Origin: CAMTVQ01 sp947085255
Lineage (GTDB): Bacteria; Bacteroidota; Bacteroidia; Sphingobacteriales; Sphingobacteriaceae
Direction: 5' to 3'
NCBI GenBank assembly: GCA_947085255.1
Contig: CAMTVQ010000002.1
Coordinates: 186,001-250,000, forward strand
Length of the DNA stretch: 64,000 nucleotides
Each line of letters opens with the position of its first letter. Positions within the stretch are counted from its first letter, which is position 1. The translations under genes were made by a program, and so were the position numbers. The notes under the pieces are model-generated. The model was not told the origin of the DNA, made no database searches, and saw only the letters and a list, made by a program, of their open reading frames with translations. Positions 9,106 through 17,656 of the stretch are shown here, one piece after another.

Positions 9106-9552
9106 TTACAATTTAACGATTGTACCGCCTATTGATTCGATTGCTTTCTGAGCCGTTCCTGTAAAAGCGTGAGCTTTTACTTCTACTTTAGCTGTTAATT
9201 CTCCACGTCCTAGTATTTTAACTAAGTCTGATTTTGATACTAAACCATGTTCCTTCAACACAGCAAAATCAATAGAAGTTAAGCTATACTTATCAACTAA
9301 TCCTTGTAATACGTCTAAGTTTACACCTACGTAGTCAATACGATTAATATTTTTAAAGCCTACTTTAGGTAAGCGACGTTGTAATGGCATTTGACCACCT
9401 TCGAAACCTACTTTCGTAGAGTGACCCGAACGTGAACCAGCACCTTTATGACCACGTGTTGATGTTCCACCGTGACCAGATCCTGTACCACGACCAATGC
9501 GTTTTCTATTTTTTGTAGAACCTTCTGCAGGTTTCAGATTACTTAAGTTCAT
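9106..9552 (-). CDS. rplO: 50S ribosomal protein L15
   Basis: Late-assembly protein of the large subunit. The 148 residues start MNLSNLKPAEGSTKNRKRIG and carry the Gly/Arg-rich stretch RGTGSGHGGTSTRGHKGAG, then GFEGGQMPLQRRLPKVGF. Position between rpmD and secY is standard. Confidence 0.99.
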   Translation of the reverse strand: MNLSNLKPAEGSTKNRKRIGRGTGSGHGGTSTRGHKGAGSRSGHSTKVGFEGGQMPLQRRLPKVGFKNINRIDYVGVNLDVLQGLVDKYSLTSIDFAVLKEHGLVSKSDLVKILGRGELTAKVEVKAHAFTGTAQKAIESIGGTIVKL

Positions 9553-9575
9553 CTCTATTTTTTATTTAGTTTGGC

Positions 9576-9755
9576 TTAGGCCAATTCTATTTTTACCAAA
9601 TGGTTAACTTGCTCTACCATCCCTAATATTTGTGGAGTGGCTTCAACTTCAACAGACTTACTAATTCTGGTGAGTCCCAATGCTATCATAGTGCGTTTTT
9701 GACGTGCACTGCGATCGATTACGCTTCTTACTTGGGTTATTTTTATTTTAGACAT
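9576..9755 (-). CDS. rpmD: 50S ribosomal protein L30
   Basis: A 59-codon gene too short for a length-filtered ORF search. It starts at the ATG at 9755 (MSKIKITQVRSVIDRSARQK) and ends GMVEQVNHLVKIELA. Full length for the family (about 58-60). It lies in the conserved slot between rpsE and rplO. Confidence 0.97.
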   Translation of the reverse strand: MSKIKITQVRSVIDRSARQKRTMIALGLTRISKSVEVEATPQILGMVEQVNHLVKIELA

Positions 9756-9792
9756 TGTATTGCTATTAATGTACCGGTTTGACCGATGTTGC

Positions 9793-10311
9793 TTATCCGT
9801 TAAATACTTTCTCTAAACTAATACCACGGTGCTGAGCTACAGTTAGTGGATCACGCATTTTAGTAAGTGCATCAATAGTTGCCTTTACCACGTTGTGTGG
9901 GTTTGATGAACCTTTAGATTTAGCTAATACGTCTGTAATTCCAGCACTTTCAAGTACTGCACGCATTGCACCACCTGCAATTACACCTGTACCATGAGCT
10001 GCTGGTTTTAAAAACACAAAACCTCCTGAGTACTTGCCTTCTTGCGGATGAGGTACTGTACCTTTTAAAATAGGCACTTTTACCAAATTTTTCTTAGCAT
10101 CATCAATACCTTTAGTAATAGCATCGGTAACCTCTGATGCTTTACCTAATCCGTATCCAACTACGCCATTTTCATCGCCAACTACTACAATAGCTGCAAA
10201 ACTAAATGTACGGCCCCCTTTGGTAACCTTAGCTACTCTATTTATCGCTACTAAGCGATCTTTTAATTCAATCTCGCTTGTTTTTACGCGTTTAATATTT
10301 TCAGTTGACAT
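9793..10311 (-). CDS. rpsE: 30S ribosomal protein S5
   Basis: Decoding-accuracy protein near the mRNA entry channel. The 172 residues have the N-terminal double-stranded RNA-binding fold (VAKVTKGGRTFSFAA, VVVGDENGVVGYG) and the C-terminal half with AAHGTGVIAGGAMRAVLESA. Starts 11 bases after rplR. Confidence 0.99.
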   Translation of the reverse strand: MSTENIKRVKTSEIELKDRLVAINRVAKVTKGGRTFSFAAIVVVGDENGVVGYGLGKASEVTDAITKGIDDAKKNLVKVPILKGTVPHPQEGKYSGGFVFLKPAAHGTGVIAGGAMRAVLESAGITDVLAKSKGSSNPHNVVKATIDALTKMRDPLTVAQHRGISLEKVFNG

Positions 10312-10322
10312 ATCTCTTTTTA

Positions 10323-10670
10323 TTAAAATTGAAGACCAGCTTCTCTAGCACCTTCTGCCAAAGACTTAACTCTACCGTGATACAAATAGCCATTTCTATC
10401 GAATACCACGTGTGTAACACCTGCAGCAATAGCCCTTTCGGCAACTAATTTTCCAACTTCTTTAGACTGGTCTACTTTATTAGCTTTAGCAACTTTATCA
10501 ATTAGTGATGATGCAGATGCTAAGGTTGTACCATCTAGATCATTAATAACTTGAGCATAAATGCCTTTATTACTTCTGAACACTGATAACCTTGGCTTTT
10601 CAGTTGTACCTGTTAAACGAAGGCGAATACCTTTTCTAATTCTATCCCTTCTTGATAATTTACTTGCCAT
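10323..10670 (-). CDS. rplR: 50S ribosomal protein L18
   Basis: 5S rRNA-binding protein of the central protuberance. The 115 residues read RRDRIRKGIRLRLTGTTEKP, then LSVFRSNKGIYAQVI and end YHGRVKSLAEGAREAGLQF. spc-operon slot between rplF and rpsE. Confidence 0.99.
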   Translation of the reverse strand: MASKLSRRDRIRKGIRLRLTGTTEKPRLSVFRSNKGIYAQVINDLDGTTLASASSLIDKVAKANKVDQSKEVGKLVAERAIAAGVTHVVFDRNGYLYHGRVKSLAEGAREAGLQF

Positions 10671-10731
10671 TTTCTTGTATGTTAATGGTTAATGAATAAT
10701 GGTAGCGAACTACTATTACTAGTTAACTATT

Positions 10732-11289
10732 TTACTTCTTAGATGCTGATTTACCTGCTTTTCTTCTCAATACTTCTCCTACGAAACGAATACCTTTACC
10801 TTTGTATGGTTCTGGTGCACGTAATGAACGTATTTTAGCAGCTACTTGACCTAATAATTGTTTATCTATACCTTCCAAAATAATTTTTGGAGTTTCTCCT
10901 TTTTCTGTAGTTGTAGTTACTTTTACCTCAACTGGTAATTCGAATACATAATGGTGAGAATAACCCAACACTAAATCTAGCGTTTGACCTTGGTTTGTAG
11001 CTTTATAACCTACACCAACTAGTTCTTGTTGAATTTTATATCCTTGTGTAACACCGATAATCATGTTGTTAAGCAATGAACGGTATAATCCGTGTAATGC
11101 TTTATGACGTTTTTGTTCAGTAGGACGTACAACCGTAACTTGTGATTCTTCAATCGTTAAAGTTATATCTTTGTCCATTTGCTGAAACAATTCTCCTTTA
11201 GGTCCTTTTACAGAAACTAAATTCTCTGAAGTTACTACTACAGCTACACCTGCAGGAAGAGTAATGGGAAGTTTACCTATACGTGACAT
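10732..11289 (-). CDS. rplF: 50S ribosomal protein L6
   Basis: Binds 23S rRNA near the factor-binding site. The 185 residues contain two L6 repeats: SRIGKLPITLPAGVAV at the start and the conserved PEPYKGKGIRF near residue 158. Follows rpsH by 17 bases. Confidence 0.99.
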   Translation of the reverse strand: MSRIGKLPITLPAGVAVVVTSENLVSVKGPKGELFQQMDKDITLTIEESQVTVVRPTEQKRHKALHGLYRSLLNNMIIGVTQGYKIQQELVGVGYKATNQGQTLDLVLGYSHHYVFELPVEVKVTTTTEKGETPKIILEGIDKQLLGQVAAKIRSLRAPEPYKGKGIRFVGEVLRRKAGKSASKK

Positions 11290-11306
11290 TTTCTTTTCTC
11301 CTTAAA

Positions 11307-11702
11307 TTATGATACGTAACACAAAACTTCACCACCGATATGCAACGTGCGTGCTTCTTTATCAGTCATCACGCCTTTAGAAGTAGATATAATAGCTACT
11401 CCTAAACCATTTAGTACACGCGGCAAGGCTTCTGCGCCTGTATACCTGCGACCACCTGGGCTACTTATTCTATCAATACTACGAATAGCAGGAATTTTGC
11501 TAATCGGGTGATATTTTAGTGCAATTTTAATTGTGCCCTGCACTCCTGTATCATCAAACTTAAAGTTAGCGATGTAACCTTTCTCAAAAAGTACTTTAGT
11601 AAGTTCCTTTTTGATGTTGGATGCAGGAATTTCTACAACCCTATGGTTGGCCTTCTGGGCATTCCTTACTCTAGTTAAAAAATCTGCTATTGGATCTGTC
11701 AT
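11307..11702 (-). CDS. rpsH: 30S ribosomal protein S8
   Basis: Primary 16S-binding protein and, in well-studied bacteria, feedback repressor of the spc operon. The 131 residues start MTDPIADFLTRVRNAQKANH and end GVMTDKEARTLHIGGEVLCY plus VS. It is preceded by the unusual 106-base gap with a 17-bp hairpin (11744-11787), so its expression may be set separately from rpsN. Confidence 0.99.
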   Translation of the reverse strand: MTDPIADFLTRVRNAQKANHRVVEIPASNIKKELTKVLFEKGYIANFKFDDTGVQGTIKIALKYHPISKIPAIRSIDRISSPGGRRYTGAEALPRVLNGLGVAIISTSKGVMTDKEARTLHIGGEVLCYVS

Positions 11703-11743
11703 TTTGGTGACTTTTTTATTCTATTTATAACGCTAATTGAAAT

Positions 11744-11787
11744 TTTAGCGGGACGCAAAGGTATGAAAAACTTTGCGTCCCGCTAAA
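11744..11787 (-). promoter_or_regulatory. Perfect 17-bp hairpin between rpsN and rpsH, possible internal promoter
   Basis: The arms tttagcgggacgcaaag (11744-11760) and ctttgcgtcccgctaaa (11771-11787) are exactly complementary around a 10-base loop. On the minus strand the loop edge reads TACCTTTG (11756-11763), a perfect TAnnTTTG -7 element, but no TTG lies 19-21 bases upstream of it. The T-rich run follows the stem only in plus direction, so simple termination of the operon is unlikely. Role unknown: internal promoter, RNA processing site or attenuator. Confidence 0.6.
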
Positions 11788-11808
11788 TCTTTTTTAATTT
11801 TTATTTTA

Positions 11809-12078
11809 TTACCAGCTGGCTTTTGTTACACCTGGTATTTTTCCAGCTAATGCCATATCACGGAATAGTACACGAGATACACCAAACTGACGGATATAAC
11901 CTTTAGGACGACCGCTAATTTTACAACGGTTGTGTAAACGCACTGGTGAAGCATTTTTTGGTAATTTATCTAAAGCGATATAATCACCTTCTGCTTTCAA
12001 CTTTGCACGCTTAGCTGCGTACTTTTCTACTAGGGCTTCGCGTTTTACGCCACGCGCTTTTACTCCTTCTTTTGCCAT
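11809..12078 (-). CDS. rpsN: 30S ribosomal protein S14
   Basis: 30S head protein. The 89 residues are the long, zinc-free form: the region that would carry CxxC reads NRCKISGRPKGYIRQFGVSR with a single Cys. Ends PGVTKASW. Starts 3 bases after rplE. The 106-base gap behind it is the largest inside the spc part of the operon. Confidence 0.99.
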   Translation of the reverse strand: MAKEGVKARGVKREALVEKYAAKRAKLKAEGDYIALDKLPKNASPVRLHNRCKISGRPKGYIRQFGVSRVLFRDMALAGKIPGVTKASW

Positions 12079-12081
12079 TTT

Positions 12082-12651
12082 CTAGCTGTTTTTGTTTTTA
12101 AACGGGATGCCAAATTCTTTCAACAAAGCCAATGCTTCTGCATCGGTTTCGGCTGTAGTTACAAACGTAATGTCCATACCGGTAATTTTTCCGATTCTAT
12201 CAATATTAATCTCTGGGAAAATGATTTGCTCGGTAACACCCATGGTGTAATTTCCGCGTCCATCAAAACCTTTTTCATTAATTCCTTTAAAATCACGAAT
12301 ACGTGGAAGAGCTGCAGATATAAAACGATCTAGGAACTCATACATGTTATTGTCACGTAAGGTAACTCGTACACCAATTGGCACGCCTTTACGCAATTTG
12401 AAATTCGAAATATCTTTCTTTGAGCGAGTTGGAATAGCTTTCTGACCAGCAATAATGCTCATCTCTTCCATTGCCGAATCGATTAATTTTTTATCAGATA
12501 CCGCGTTACCTACACCTTGACTAAGACAAATCTTAGTAAGTTTAGGCACTTGCATAGTGCTTTTGTATCCAAATTTTTCTTGCAAAGCTGCTTTAATATC
12601 GTCATGATATTTAGCTTTTAGCCTTGGTGAATAAGTGGTTGATTTTGCCAT
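12082..12651 (-). CDS. rplE: 50S ribosomal protein L5
   Basis: 5S rRNA-binding protein of the central protuberance, contacting P-site tRNA. The 189 residues show KICLSQGVGNAV, TRSKKDISNFKLRKGVPIG and GRGNYTMGVTEQIIFPEI. Its start overlaps the rplX stop by one base, so the two are coupled. Confidence 0.99.
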   Translation of the reverse strand: MAKSTTYSPRLKAKYHDDIKAALQEKFGYKSTMQVPKLTKICLSQGVGNAVSDKKLIDSAMEEMSIIAGQKAIPTRSKKDISNFKLRKGVPIGVRVTLRDNNMYEFLDRFISAALPRIRDFKGINEKGFDGRGNYTMGVTEQIIFPEINIDRIGKITGMDITFVTTAETDAEALALLKEFGIPFKNKNS

Positions 12652-12992
12652 TACTTAATTACCTCCCCTGATTTTTTTGCGTATCTAACTAATTTGCCTT
12701 CTGCATTTTCCTTACGTCCAACGCGTGTTGCTTTGCCCGTTGATGGGTCAATTAACATTAAGTTAGAAATTGTTATAGCAGCTTCTTTTTTAATGATGCC
12801 TCCATTCGGACTTGCAGCATTTGGTTTAGTATGTTTAGTAACCATATTGGCACCTTCTACAAGAGCCCTGTTTTTTTCAACAATGATTTCTAATACTTTA
12901 CCTTCTTTGCCTTTTGAATTGCCAGCAATCACCTTTACGGTATCGCCTTTGCGAATTTTTAATTTTGGCAATTTTGTTGTTTTCTTTTCCAT
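12651..12992 (-). CDS. rplX: 50S ribosomal protein L24
   Basis: Assembly initiator protein of the large subunit. The 113 residues contain the KOW motif (KGDTVKVIAGNSKGKEGKVL, residues about 15-34) and the conserved HTKPNAASPNGGIIKKEAAI. Between rplN and rplE. Confidence 0.99.
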   Translation of the reverse strand: MEKKTTKLPKLKIRKGDTVKVIAGNSKGKEGKVLEIIVEKNRALVEGANMVTKHTKPNAASPNGGIIKKEAAITISNLMLIDPSTGKATRVGRKENAEGKLVRYAKKSGEVIK

Positions 12993-13019
12993 TTTACTTA
13001 TTCAATTATGGTCCTGATA

Positions 13020-13388
13020 TTAAAGTACTTCAGGAGCTAATGAAACAATTTTCATAAATTGTTTTTCGCGTAACTCACGTGCTACTGGGCCAAAAATACG
13101 TGTACCACGTGGCTCATCTTGCGCATTTAACAATACCGCTGCATTATCATCAAAACGGATGTATGAACCATCTTTACGGCGTATTTCTTTGCGTGTACGT
13201 ACTATTACAGCTTTAGAAACAGCACCTTTTTTGATATTACCTGAAGGTATTGCACTTTTTACAGCTACTACAATTTTATCGCCAATACTTGCGTAACGCT
13301 TACCTGTACCTCCCAATACGCGGATACATAATACTTCTTTTGCACCACTATTATCGGCTACATTTAGCCTCGACTCTTGTTGTATCAT
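13020..13388 (-). CDS. rplN: 50S ribosomal protein L14
   Basis: Large-subunit protein at the intersubunit bridge. The 122 residues start MIQQESRLNVADNSGAKEVL and contain GDKIVVAVKSAIPSGNIKKG and FDDNAAVLLNAQDEPRGTRI. Full length. Between rpsQ and rplX. Confidence 0.99.
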   Translation of the reverse strand: MIQQESRLNVADNSGAKEVLCIRVLGGTGKRYASIGDKIVVAVKSAIPSGNIKKGAVSKAVIVRTRKEIRRKDGSYIRFDDNAAVLLNAQDEPRGTRIFGPVARELREKQFMKIVSLAPEVL

Positions 13389-13447
13389 CTTCTTATAGAT
13401 TATTGAAAACTGTAATTAGTCACAGCCTTCATTACTCGTTTCGTTAA

Positions 13448-13714
13448 TTACTTAGCGCGTTCTACGATTTCGATTAATCTCCAACGCTTGCTCTTACTCA
13501 ATGGGCGTGTTTCCATAATAGAAACAGTATCGCCTATACCACATTCGTTTTTCTCATCATGAGCCATAAACTTTGTAGATTTATTCACAAACTTACCGTA
13601 AATAGGATGTTTTACTTTACGCTCAATAAGCACAGTAATGGTTTTATCCATTTTGTTGCTTACTACACGACCTGTTCTGGTTTTTCTTAAATTTCTTTCC
13701 ATCTTTCTATACAA
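13448..13714 (-). CDS. rpsQ: 30S ribosomal protein S17
   Basis: Primary 16S-binding OB-fold protein. It reads ERNLRKTRTGRVVSNKMDKT, then KHPIYGKFVNKSTKFMAHDE and ETRPLSKSKRWRL. The 88 residues are normal. It begins immediately after the rpmC stop. A start two codons or more downstream (Met5) is equally possible. Confidence 0.99.
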   Translation of the reverse strand: MYRKMERNLRKTRTGRVVSNKMDKTITVLIERKVKHPIYGKFVNKSTKFMAHDEKNECGIGDTVSIMETRPLSKSKRWRLIEIVERAK

Positions 13715-13924
13715 TTATTCAGCTGCTATTGCGGCGTTCAATTCACGATTTTTTAATTCAGTATTGAGGCGCGCAATTGTTTTGCGTGTTGATTGTATCC
13801 TCAATGGATTTTCAATGGCAGATACTGCGTGGCTAAACTTTAAGCGTGTTAGCGCTGCAGATTCTTCATTAATGCGTGCTTTCAATTCATCTGTAGAAAG
13901 CTCTTTTACTTCGGCGTATTTCAT
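13715..13924 (-). CDS. rpmC: 50S ribosomal protein L29
   Basis: Helical-hairpin protein at the tunnel exit, part of the docking site for trigger factor and SRP. The 69 residues read MKYAEVKELSTDELKARINE, then RLKFSHAVSAIENPLRIQST. Abuts rpsQ without spacer. Confidence 0.99.
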   Translation of the reverse strand: MKYAEVKELSTDELKARINEESAALTRLKFSHAVSAIENPLRIQSTRKTIARLNTELKNRELNAAIAAE

Positions 13925-13944
13925 CTTTTTATAATTGGGATGAC

Positions 13945-14367
13945 TTATTCAGCAACGTAATCTCTACGTACTATAAACTTAGTTAATACCGGTAATTTTT
14001 GAGAGGCTAAGCGCATGGCTTCTTTAGCTGTTTCCATAGAAACACCATCAGCTTCAAAAATTATACGGCCAGGTTTTACAACAGCAACCCAATATTCTGG
14101 CGCTCCCTTACCTTTACCCATACGTACCTCTGCAGGTTTTTTGGTAATTGGCTTATCAGGAAAAATGCGAATCCATACTTGACCTTCACGTTTCATGAAA
14201 CGGGTAACGGCAATACGGGCAGCCTCTATCTGACGGCTGGTAATCCAGCAATCTTCTAATGACTTGATACCGAAGGATCCAAATGCGAGCTGATGCCCAC
14301 GTTTGGCATTGCCCTTCATTCTGCCCTTATGCATTTTTCTAAACTTCGTTCTTTTTGGCTGTAACAT
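13945..14367 (-). CDS. rplP: 50S ribosomal protein L16
   Basis: Contacts the A-site tRNA elbow. The 140 residues begin MLQPKRTKFRKMHKGRMKGN and contain QIEAARIAVTRFMKREGQVW and GKGKGAPEYWVAVVKPGRI. The hydroxylated Arg region (PEVRMGKGKG-type, here PAEVRMGKGKGAPE) is conserved. Confidence 0.99.
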   Translation of the reverse strand: MLQPKRTKFRKMHKGRMKGNAKRGHQLAFGSFGIKSLEDCWITSRQIEAARIAVTRFMKREGQVWIRIFPDKPITKKPAEVRMGKGKGAPEYWVAVVKPGRIIFEADGVSMETAKEAMRLASQKLPVLTKFIVRRDYVAE

Positions 14368-14414
14368 CGTTATACCTATTAATCGTTATGCGTTTTACTG
14401 ATTACTCAGCTTAA

Positions 14415-15218
14415 TTATCTTTTGTTATTGTCTCTTCTTGGACCTTGACCTTTACCTCGGTCATTACCACCCCCACCACCGCGATTATCTCTACGGTCAT
14501 CACGTCCACGACCACCTCTGTCATTGTTCTCTCTACGTTCTCCACCACGTTCTGCATTGGCTGCTTGACCTATGTTTGGTGACAAATCACGTTTACCGTA
14601 TACTTCACCTTTACAAATCCAAACTTTAACACCTATTTTACCATAAGTAGTTAATGCTTCACCTAATGCATAATCAATATCAGCACGTAAAGTATGTAAT
14701 GGAACGCGTCCATCTTTGTACTGCTCTGTACGTGCCATTTCAGCACCACCTAAACGACCAGCACACATAATTTTGATACCTTCTGCACCCATGCGCATTG
14801 TAGCAGCAATAGATGTTTTCATTGCTCTACGGAAAGAGATACGCGCTTCTAATTGCTTAGCTACGCCTTCTGCTACTAAGTTGGCATCTAGTTCAGGACG
14901 TTTTATTTCAAAAATGTTAATTTGAACATCTTTCTTAGTGATTTTCTTTAACTCTTCTTTGATTTTATCAATCTCCTGACCGCCTTTACCGATTACGATT
15001 CCCGGACGAGCCGTATGAACAGTTACCGTGATGCGCTTAAGTGTACGTTCTATAACCGTCTTAGCGATACCTCCTTTAGAGATACGAGCTGTCAAATATT
15101 TACGGATACGATCGTCTTCTACTAATTTATCAGCGTATTTTTTTCCACCAAACCAATTAGAATCCCATCCACGGATGATTCCTAATCTGTTACCTATCGG
15201 ATTTACTTTTTGTCCCAT
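14415..15218 (-). CDS. rpsC: 30S ribosomal protein S3 with Arg/Gly-rich tail
   Basis: mRNA entry-site protein with helicase function. Residues 1-220 are a normal S3: MGQKVNPIGNRLGI, the KH-domain loop GIVIGKGG at 73-80, and the C-terminal domain with RMGAEGIKIMCAGRLGGAEM and YGKIGVKVWI. Residues 221-267 form an extra tail of Arg, Gly, Asp and Asn (RGGERRENNDRGGRGRDDRR and on), an RGG-like unstructured segment likely to bind RNA (inference). Between rplV and rplP. Confidence 0.99.
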   Translation of the reverse strand: MGQKVNPIGNRLGIIRGWDSNWFGGKKYADKLVEDDRIRKYLTARISKGGIAKTVIERTLKRITVTVHTARPGIVIGKGGQEIDKIKEELKKITKKDVQINIFEIKRPELDANLVAEGVAKQLEARISFRRAMKTSIAATMRMGAEGIKIMCAGRLGGAEMARTEQYKDGRVPLHTLRADIDYALGEALTTYGKIGVKVWICKGEVYGKRDLSPNIGQAANAERGGERRENNDRGGRGRDDRRDNRGGGGGNDRGKGQGPRRDNNKR

Positions 15219-15227
15219 TGTTCCTAA

Positions 15228-15581
15228 TTAGTTTTGTGAGGTTTGACTGTCAACAATTAACGTAACGTGATTTGAACGTTTTCTGATTTTATGACCACGT
15301 CCTTGCGGTGCAGGGCGCATACGTTTTAACATACGTCCACTGTCAACCATAATTGTTTTCACAAACAATTGGCTATCTTCCATACGTGTTTCAGGGTTTT
15401 TTTGTTGCCAGTTATTGATTGCTGATAACAATAATTTTTCTACGCGTTGTGATGCCTCTTTAGGATTAAACTTTAAGAGATACAATGCTTTTTCTACCTG
15501 TTGCCCACGGATAAGATCTACCACCAAACGCATTTTGCGAGGTGATGTTGGGCAGTTATTTAATTTAGCAATAGCTTCCAT
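15228..15581 (-). CDS. rplV: 50S ribosomal protein L22
   Basis: Lines the exit tunnel; the beta-hairpin tip is the macrolide-sensitive constriction. The 117 residues show SPRKMRLVVDLIRGQQVEKA and the hairpin GRMLKRMRPAPQGRGHKIRK. Ends 9 bases before rpsC begins. Confidence 0.99.
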   Translation of the reverse strand: MEAIAKLNNCPTSPRKMRLVVDLIRGQQVEKALYLLKFNPKEASQRVEKLLLSAINNWQQKNPETRMEDSQLFVKTIMVDSGRMLKRMRPAPQGRGHKIRKRSNHVTLIVDSQTSQN

Positions 15582-15593
15582 TTTCTTCGGTTC

Positions 15594-15857
15594 TTATCTG
15601 TTTCCTGAGTGAGATCTGAAGGTACGAGTTGGCGCAAATTCGCCTAACTTGTGTCCTACCATATTTTCTGTTACATACACAGGGATAAATTTATTCCCAT
15701 TATGTACGGCAAATGTATGTCCTACAAATTCAGGAGCAATCATCGAGGCACGAGACCACGTTTTGATTACTGTTTTTTTACCACTTTCATTCATCTTAGT
15801 CACCTTTGTATCAAGGTGATGGGCGATGTAAGGGCCTTTTTTAATTGAACGAGCCAT
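15594..15857 (-). CDS. rpsS: 30S ribosomal protein S19
   Basis: 30S head protein, partner of S13. The 87 residues read MARSIKKGPYIAHHL, then KTWSRASMIAPEFVGHTFAV and GHKLGEFAPTRTFRSH. S10-operon slot between rplB and rplV. Confidence 0.99.
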   Translation of the reverse strand: MARSIKKGPYIAHHLDTKVTKMNESGKKTVIKTWSRASMIAPEFVGHTFAVHNGNKFIPVYVTENMVGHKLGEFAPTRTFRSHSGNR

Positions 15858-15888
15858 CTATTCGGTTTATCGTTTGGTTAATTAATAC

Positions 15889-16713
15889 TTATTTCTTTCT
15901 TTTCTCGATGATGTACTTGCTCGATGCTTTTTTCTTAGAGCGTGTTTTAAAGCCTTTAGCTAAAACACCGTTTCTAGAACGAGGGTGACCTCCTGAAGCA
16001 CGACCTTCACCACCACCCATCGGGTGATCTACAGGGTTCATCGCTACTGGACGAACTCTTGGACGACGACCAACCCAACGATTACGACCTGCTTTACCTT
16101 TTACTTCAGTAGCACGATCTGCATTCGATACAGAGCCAATTGAAGCCATGCATGTTTGAAGAATAATACGTGTTTCGCCTGAAGGTAATTTGATAACAGC
16201 ATACTTACCATCACGTGCAGCCAATTGTGCATATGTACCAGCACTACGCGCTAATACTGCTCCTTGACCTGGGTTTAATTCGATATTGTGTATTACCGAA
16301 CCCAACGGGATGTACTGTAAGGTTAATGCGTTCCCAACTTCTGGGGCTACATTTGGTCCAGCTAATATTTCTTGACCAACAACGATTCCTGTTGGAGCAA
16401 TAATGTATCTTTTTTCGCCATCCTTGTAGTGTATCAAAGCTATACGAGCAGAACGATTAGGATCGTACTCAATAGTTTTTACCACACCTGGAACATCAAA
16501 TTTATTACGTTTAAAATCAATAATACGGTAAGATTTTTTATGACCACCGCCAATTTGGCGCATTGTCATTTTACCGTCGTGATTACGACCACCACTCTTT
16601 TTAATAGAGGTAACCAATGATTTTTCAGGAACGTTTGTGGTGATATCTGAATAATCACTACCTACTCTGAATCGGGTACCCGGGGTAATCGGTTTATATC
16701 TTTTTACTGCCAT
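15889..16713 (-). CDS. rplB: 50S ribosomal protein L2
   Basis: Needed for subunit joining and peptidyl-transferase structure. The 274 residues contain the OB-fold core and the C-terminal loop RPVAMNPVDHPMGGGEGRAS with the conserved His of the PVDHPHGGGEG region; here the motif reads DHPMGGGEG, with Met for the second His. Ends in a Lys-rich tail. Confidence 0.99.
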   Translation of the reverse strand: MAVKRYKPITPGTRFRVGSDYSDITTNVPEKSLVTSIKKSGGRNHDGKMTMRQIGGGHKKSYRIIDFKRNKFDVPGVVKTIEYDPNRSARIALIHYKDGEKRYIIAPTGIVVGQEILAGPNVAPEVGNALTLQYIPLGSVIHNIELNPGQGAVLARSAGTYAQLAARDGKYAVIKLPSGETRIILQTCMASIGSVSNADRATEVKGKAGRNRWVGRRPRVRPVAMNPVDHPMGGGEGRASGGHPRSRNGVLAKGFKTRSKKKASSKYIIEKRKK

Positions 16714-16725
16714 TGTGCTGTATAA

Positions 16726-17016
16726 TTATATATTGCTGTAAAAGTCAATTGTTTCTCCTTTAGCAAGAGTAACCACTGCTTTTTTATAGCGGTTGGTACG
16801 TCCTACTGTAAAACCAGATTTAGTTCCACGCATGCGTGTTTTTCCAGCTACCACCATTGTATTTACAGCTTCAACTGTAACACCATACATGGTTTCTACT
16901 GCAGTCCTTATCTGGATTTTATTTGCGTTTGTATCAACTACAAAAGCGTATCTGCTGATTTTTTCACCAAGAGCAGCTGCTTTTTCCGTTAATATTGGTC
17001 GTTTTAGAATTTCCAT
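16726..17016 (-). CDS. rplW: 50S ribosomal protein L23
   Basis: Docking site for trigger factor and SRP at the tunnel exit. The 96 residues read MEILKRPILTEKAAALGEKI, YAFVVDTNANKIQIRTAVE and VNTMVVAGKTRMRG. Starts 6 bases after rplD. Confidence 0.99.
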   Translation of the reverse strand: MEILKRPILTEKAAALGEKISRYAFVVDTNANKIQIRTAVETMYGVTVEAVNTMVVAGKTRMRGTKSGFTVGRTNRYKKAVVTLAKGETIDFYSNI

Positions 17017-17022
17017 CTTATC

Positions 17023-17652
17023 TTATTTTGATAATGATTCTTCAATTTTAGTTACGGCACTCATGGTTATTACCAATTTACCTGCATTTAATACATCAAA
17101 TGTATTTAGGTCGGCTGCTGTAACTACTTTAGCTTTTTGAATATTGCGGCTCGAGAGGTAAACGTTTTCGTTCGTAGTACCCAATACCAATAATGATTTG
17201 GTATCAGCCAATTTCAAGTTGTTTAATAAACCTGTATAACTTTGTGTTTTAGGGGCTTCAAAAGTAAAGTCTTCTAATACAATAATGTTATTTTCTTTTA
17301 TCTTGTAAGAAAGAGCAGATTTACGTGCTACTTCTTTCAACTTTTTGTTCAACTTGAAGCTGTAATCGCGAGGCTGAGGACCAAATATACGTCCACCACC
17401 ACGAAACACTGGACTCTTGATACTTCCCTTACGAGAACCGCCAGTACCTTTTTGCTTATGCAACTTGCGAGTAGAACCTGAAATTTCATTACGCTGCTTA
17501 GACTTATGTGTACCTTGACGTTGGTTAGCCAAATACTGCTTTACGTCCAAGTAAATAGCGTGATCATTTGGCTCGATGCCAAAGATTGCGTCAGAAAGAG
17601 TAACTTTTTTACCCGTTTCTTTACCGTCGATAGTTAATACTTTAATTTCCAT
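17023..17652 (-). CDS. rplD: 50S ribosomal protein L4
   Basis: Early assembly protein with a loop that reaches the exit tunnel. The 209 residues contain RQGTHKSKQRNEISGSTRKL and KGTGGSRKGSIKSPVFRGGG, the extended tunnel loop. In Escherichia coli L4 represses the S10 operon; no matching leader is evident here because the unit starts at rpsL. Confidence 0.99.
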   Translation of the reverse strand: MEIKVLTIDGKETGKKVTLSDAIFGIEPNDHAIYLDVKQYLANQRQGTHKSKQRNEISGSTRKLHKQKGTGGSRKGSIKSPVFRGGGRIFGPQPRDYSFKLNKKLKEVARKSALSYKIKENNIIVLEDFTFEAPKTQSYTGLLNNLKLADTKSLLVLGTTNENVYLSSRNIQKAKVVTAADLNTFDVLNAGKLVITMSAVTKIEESLSK

Positions 17653-17656
17653 CGTC

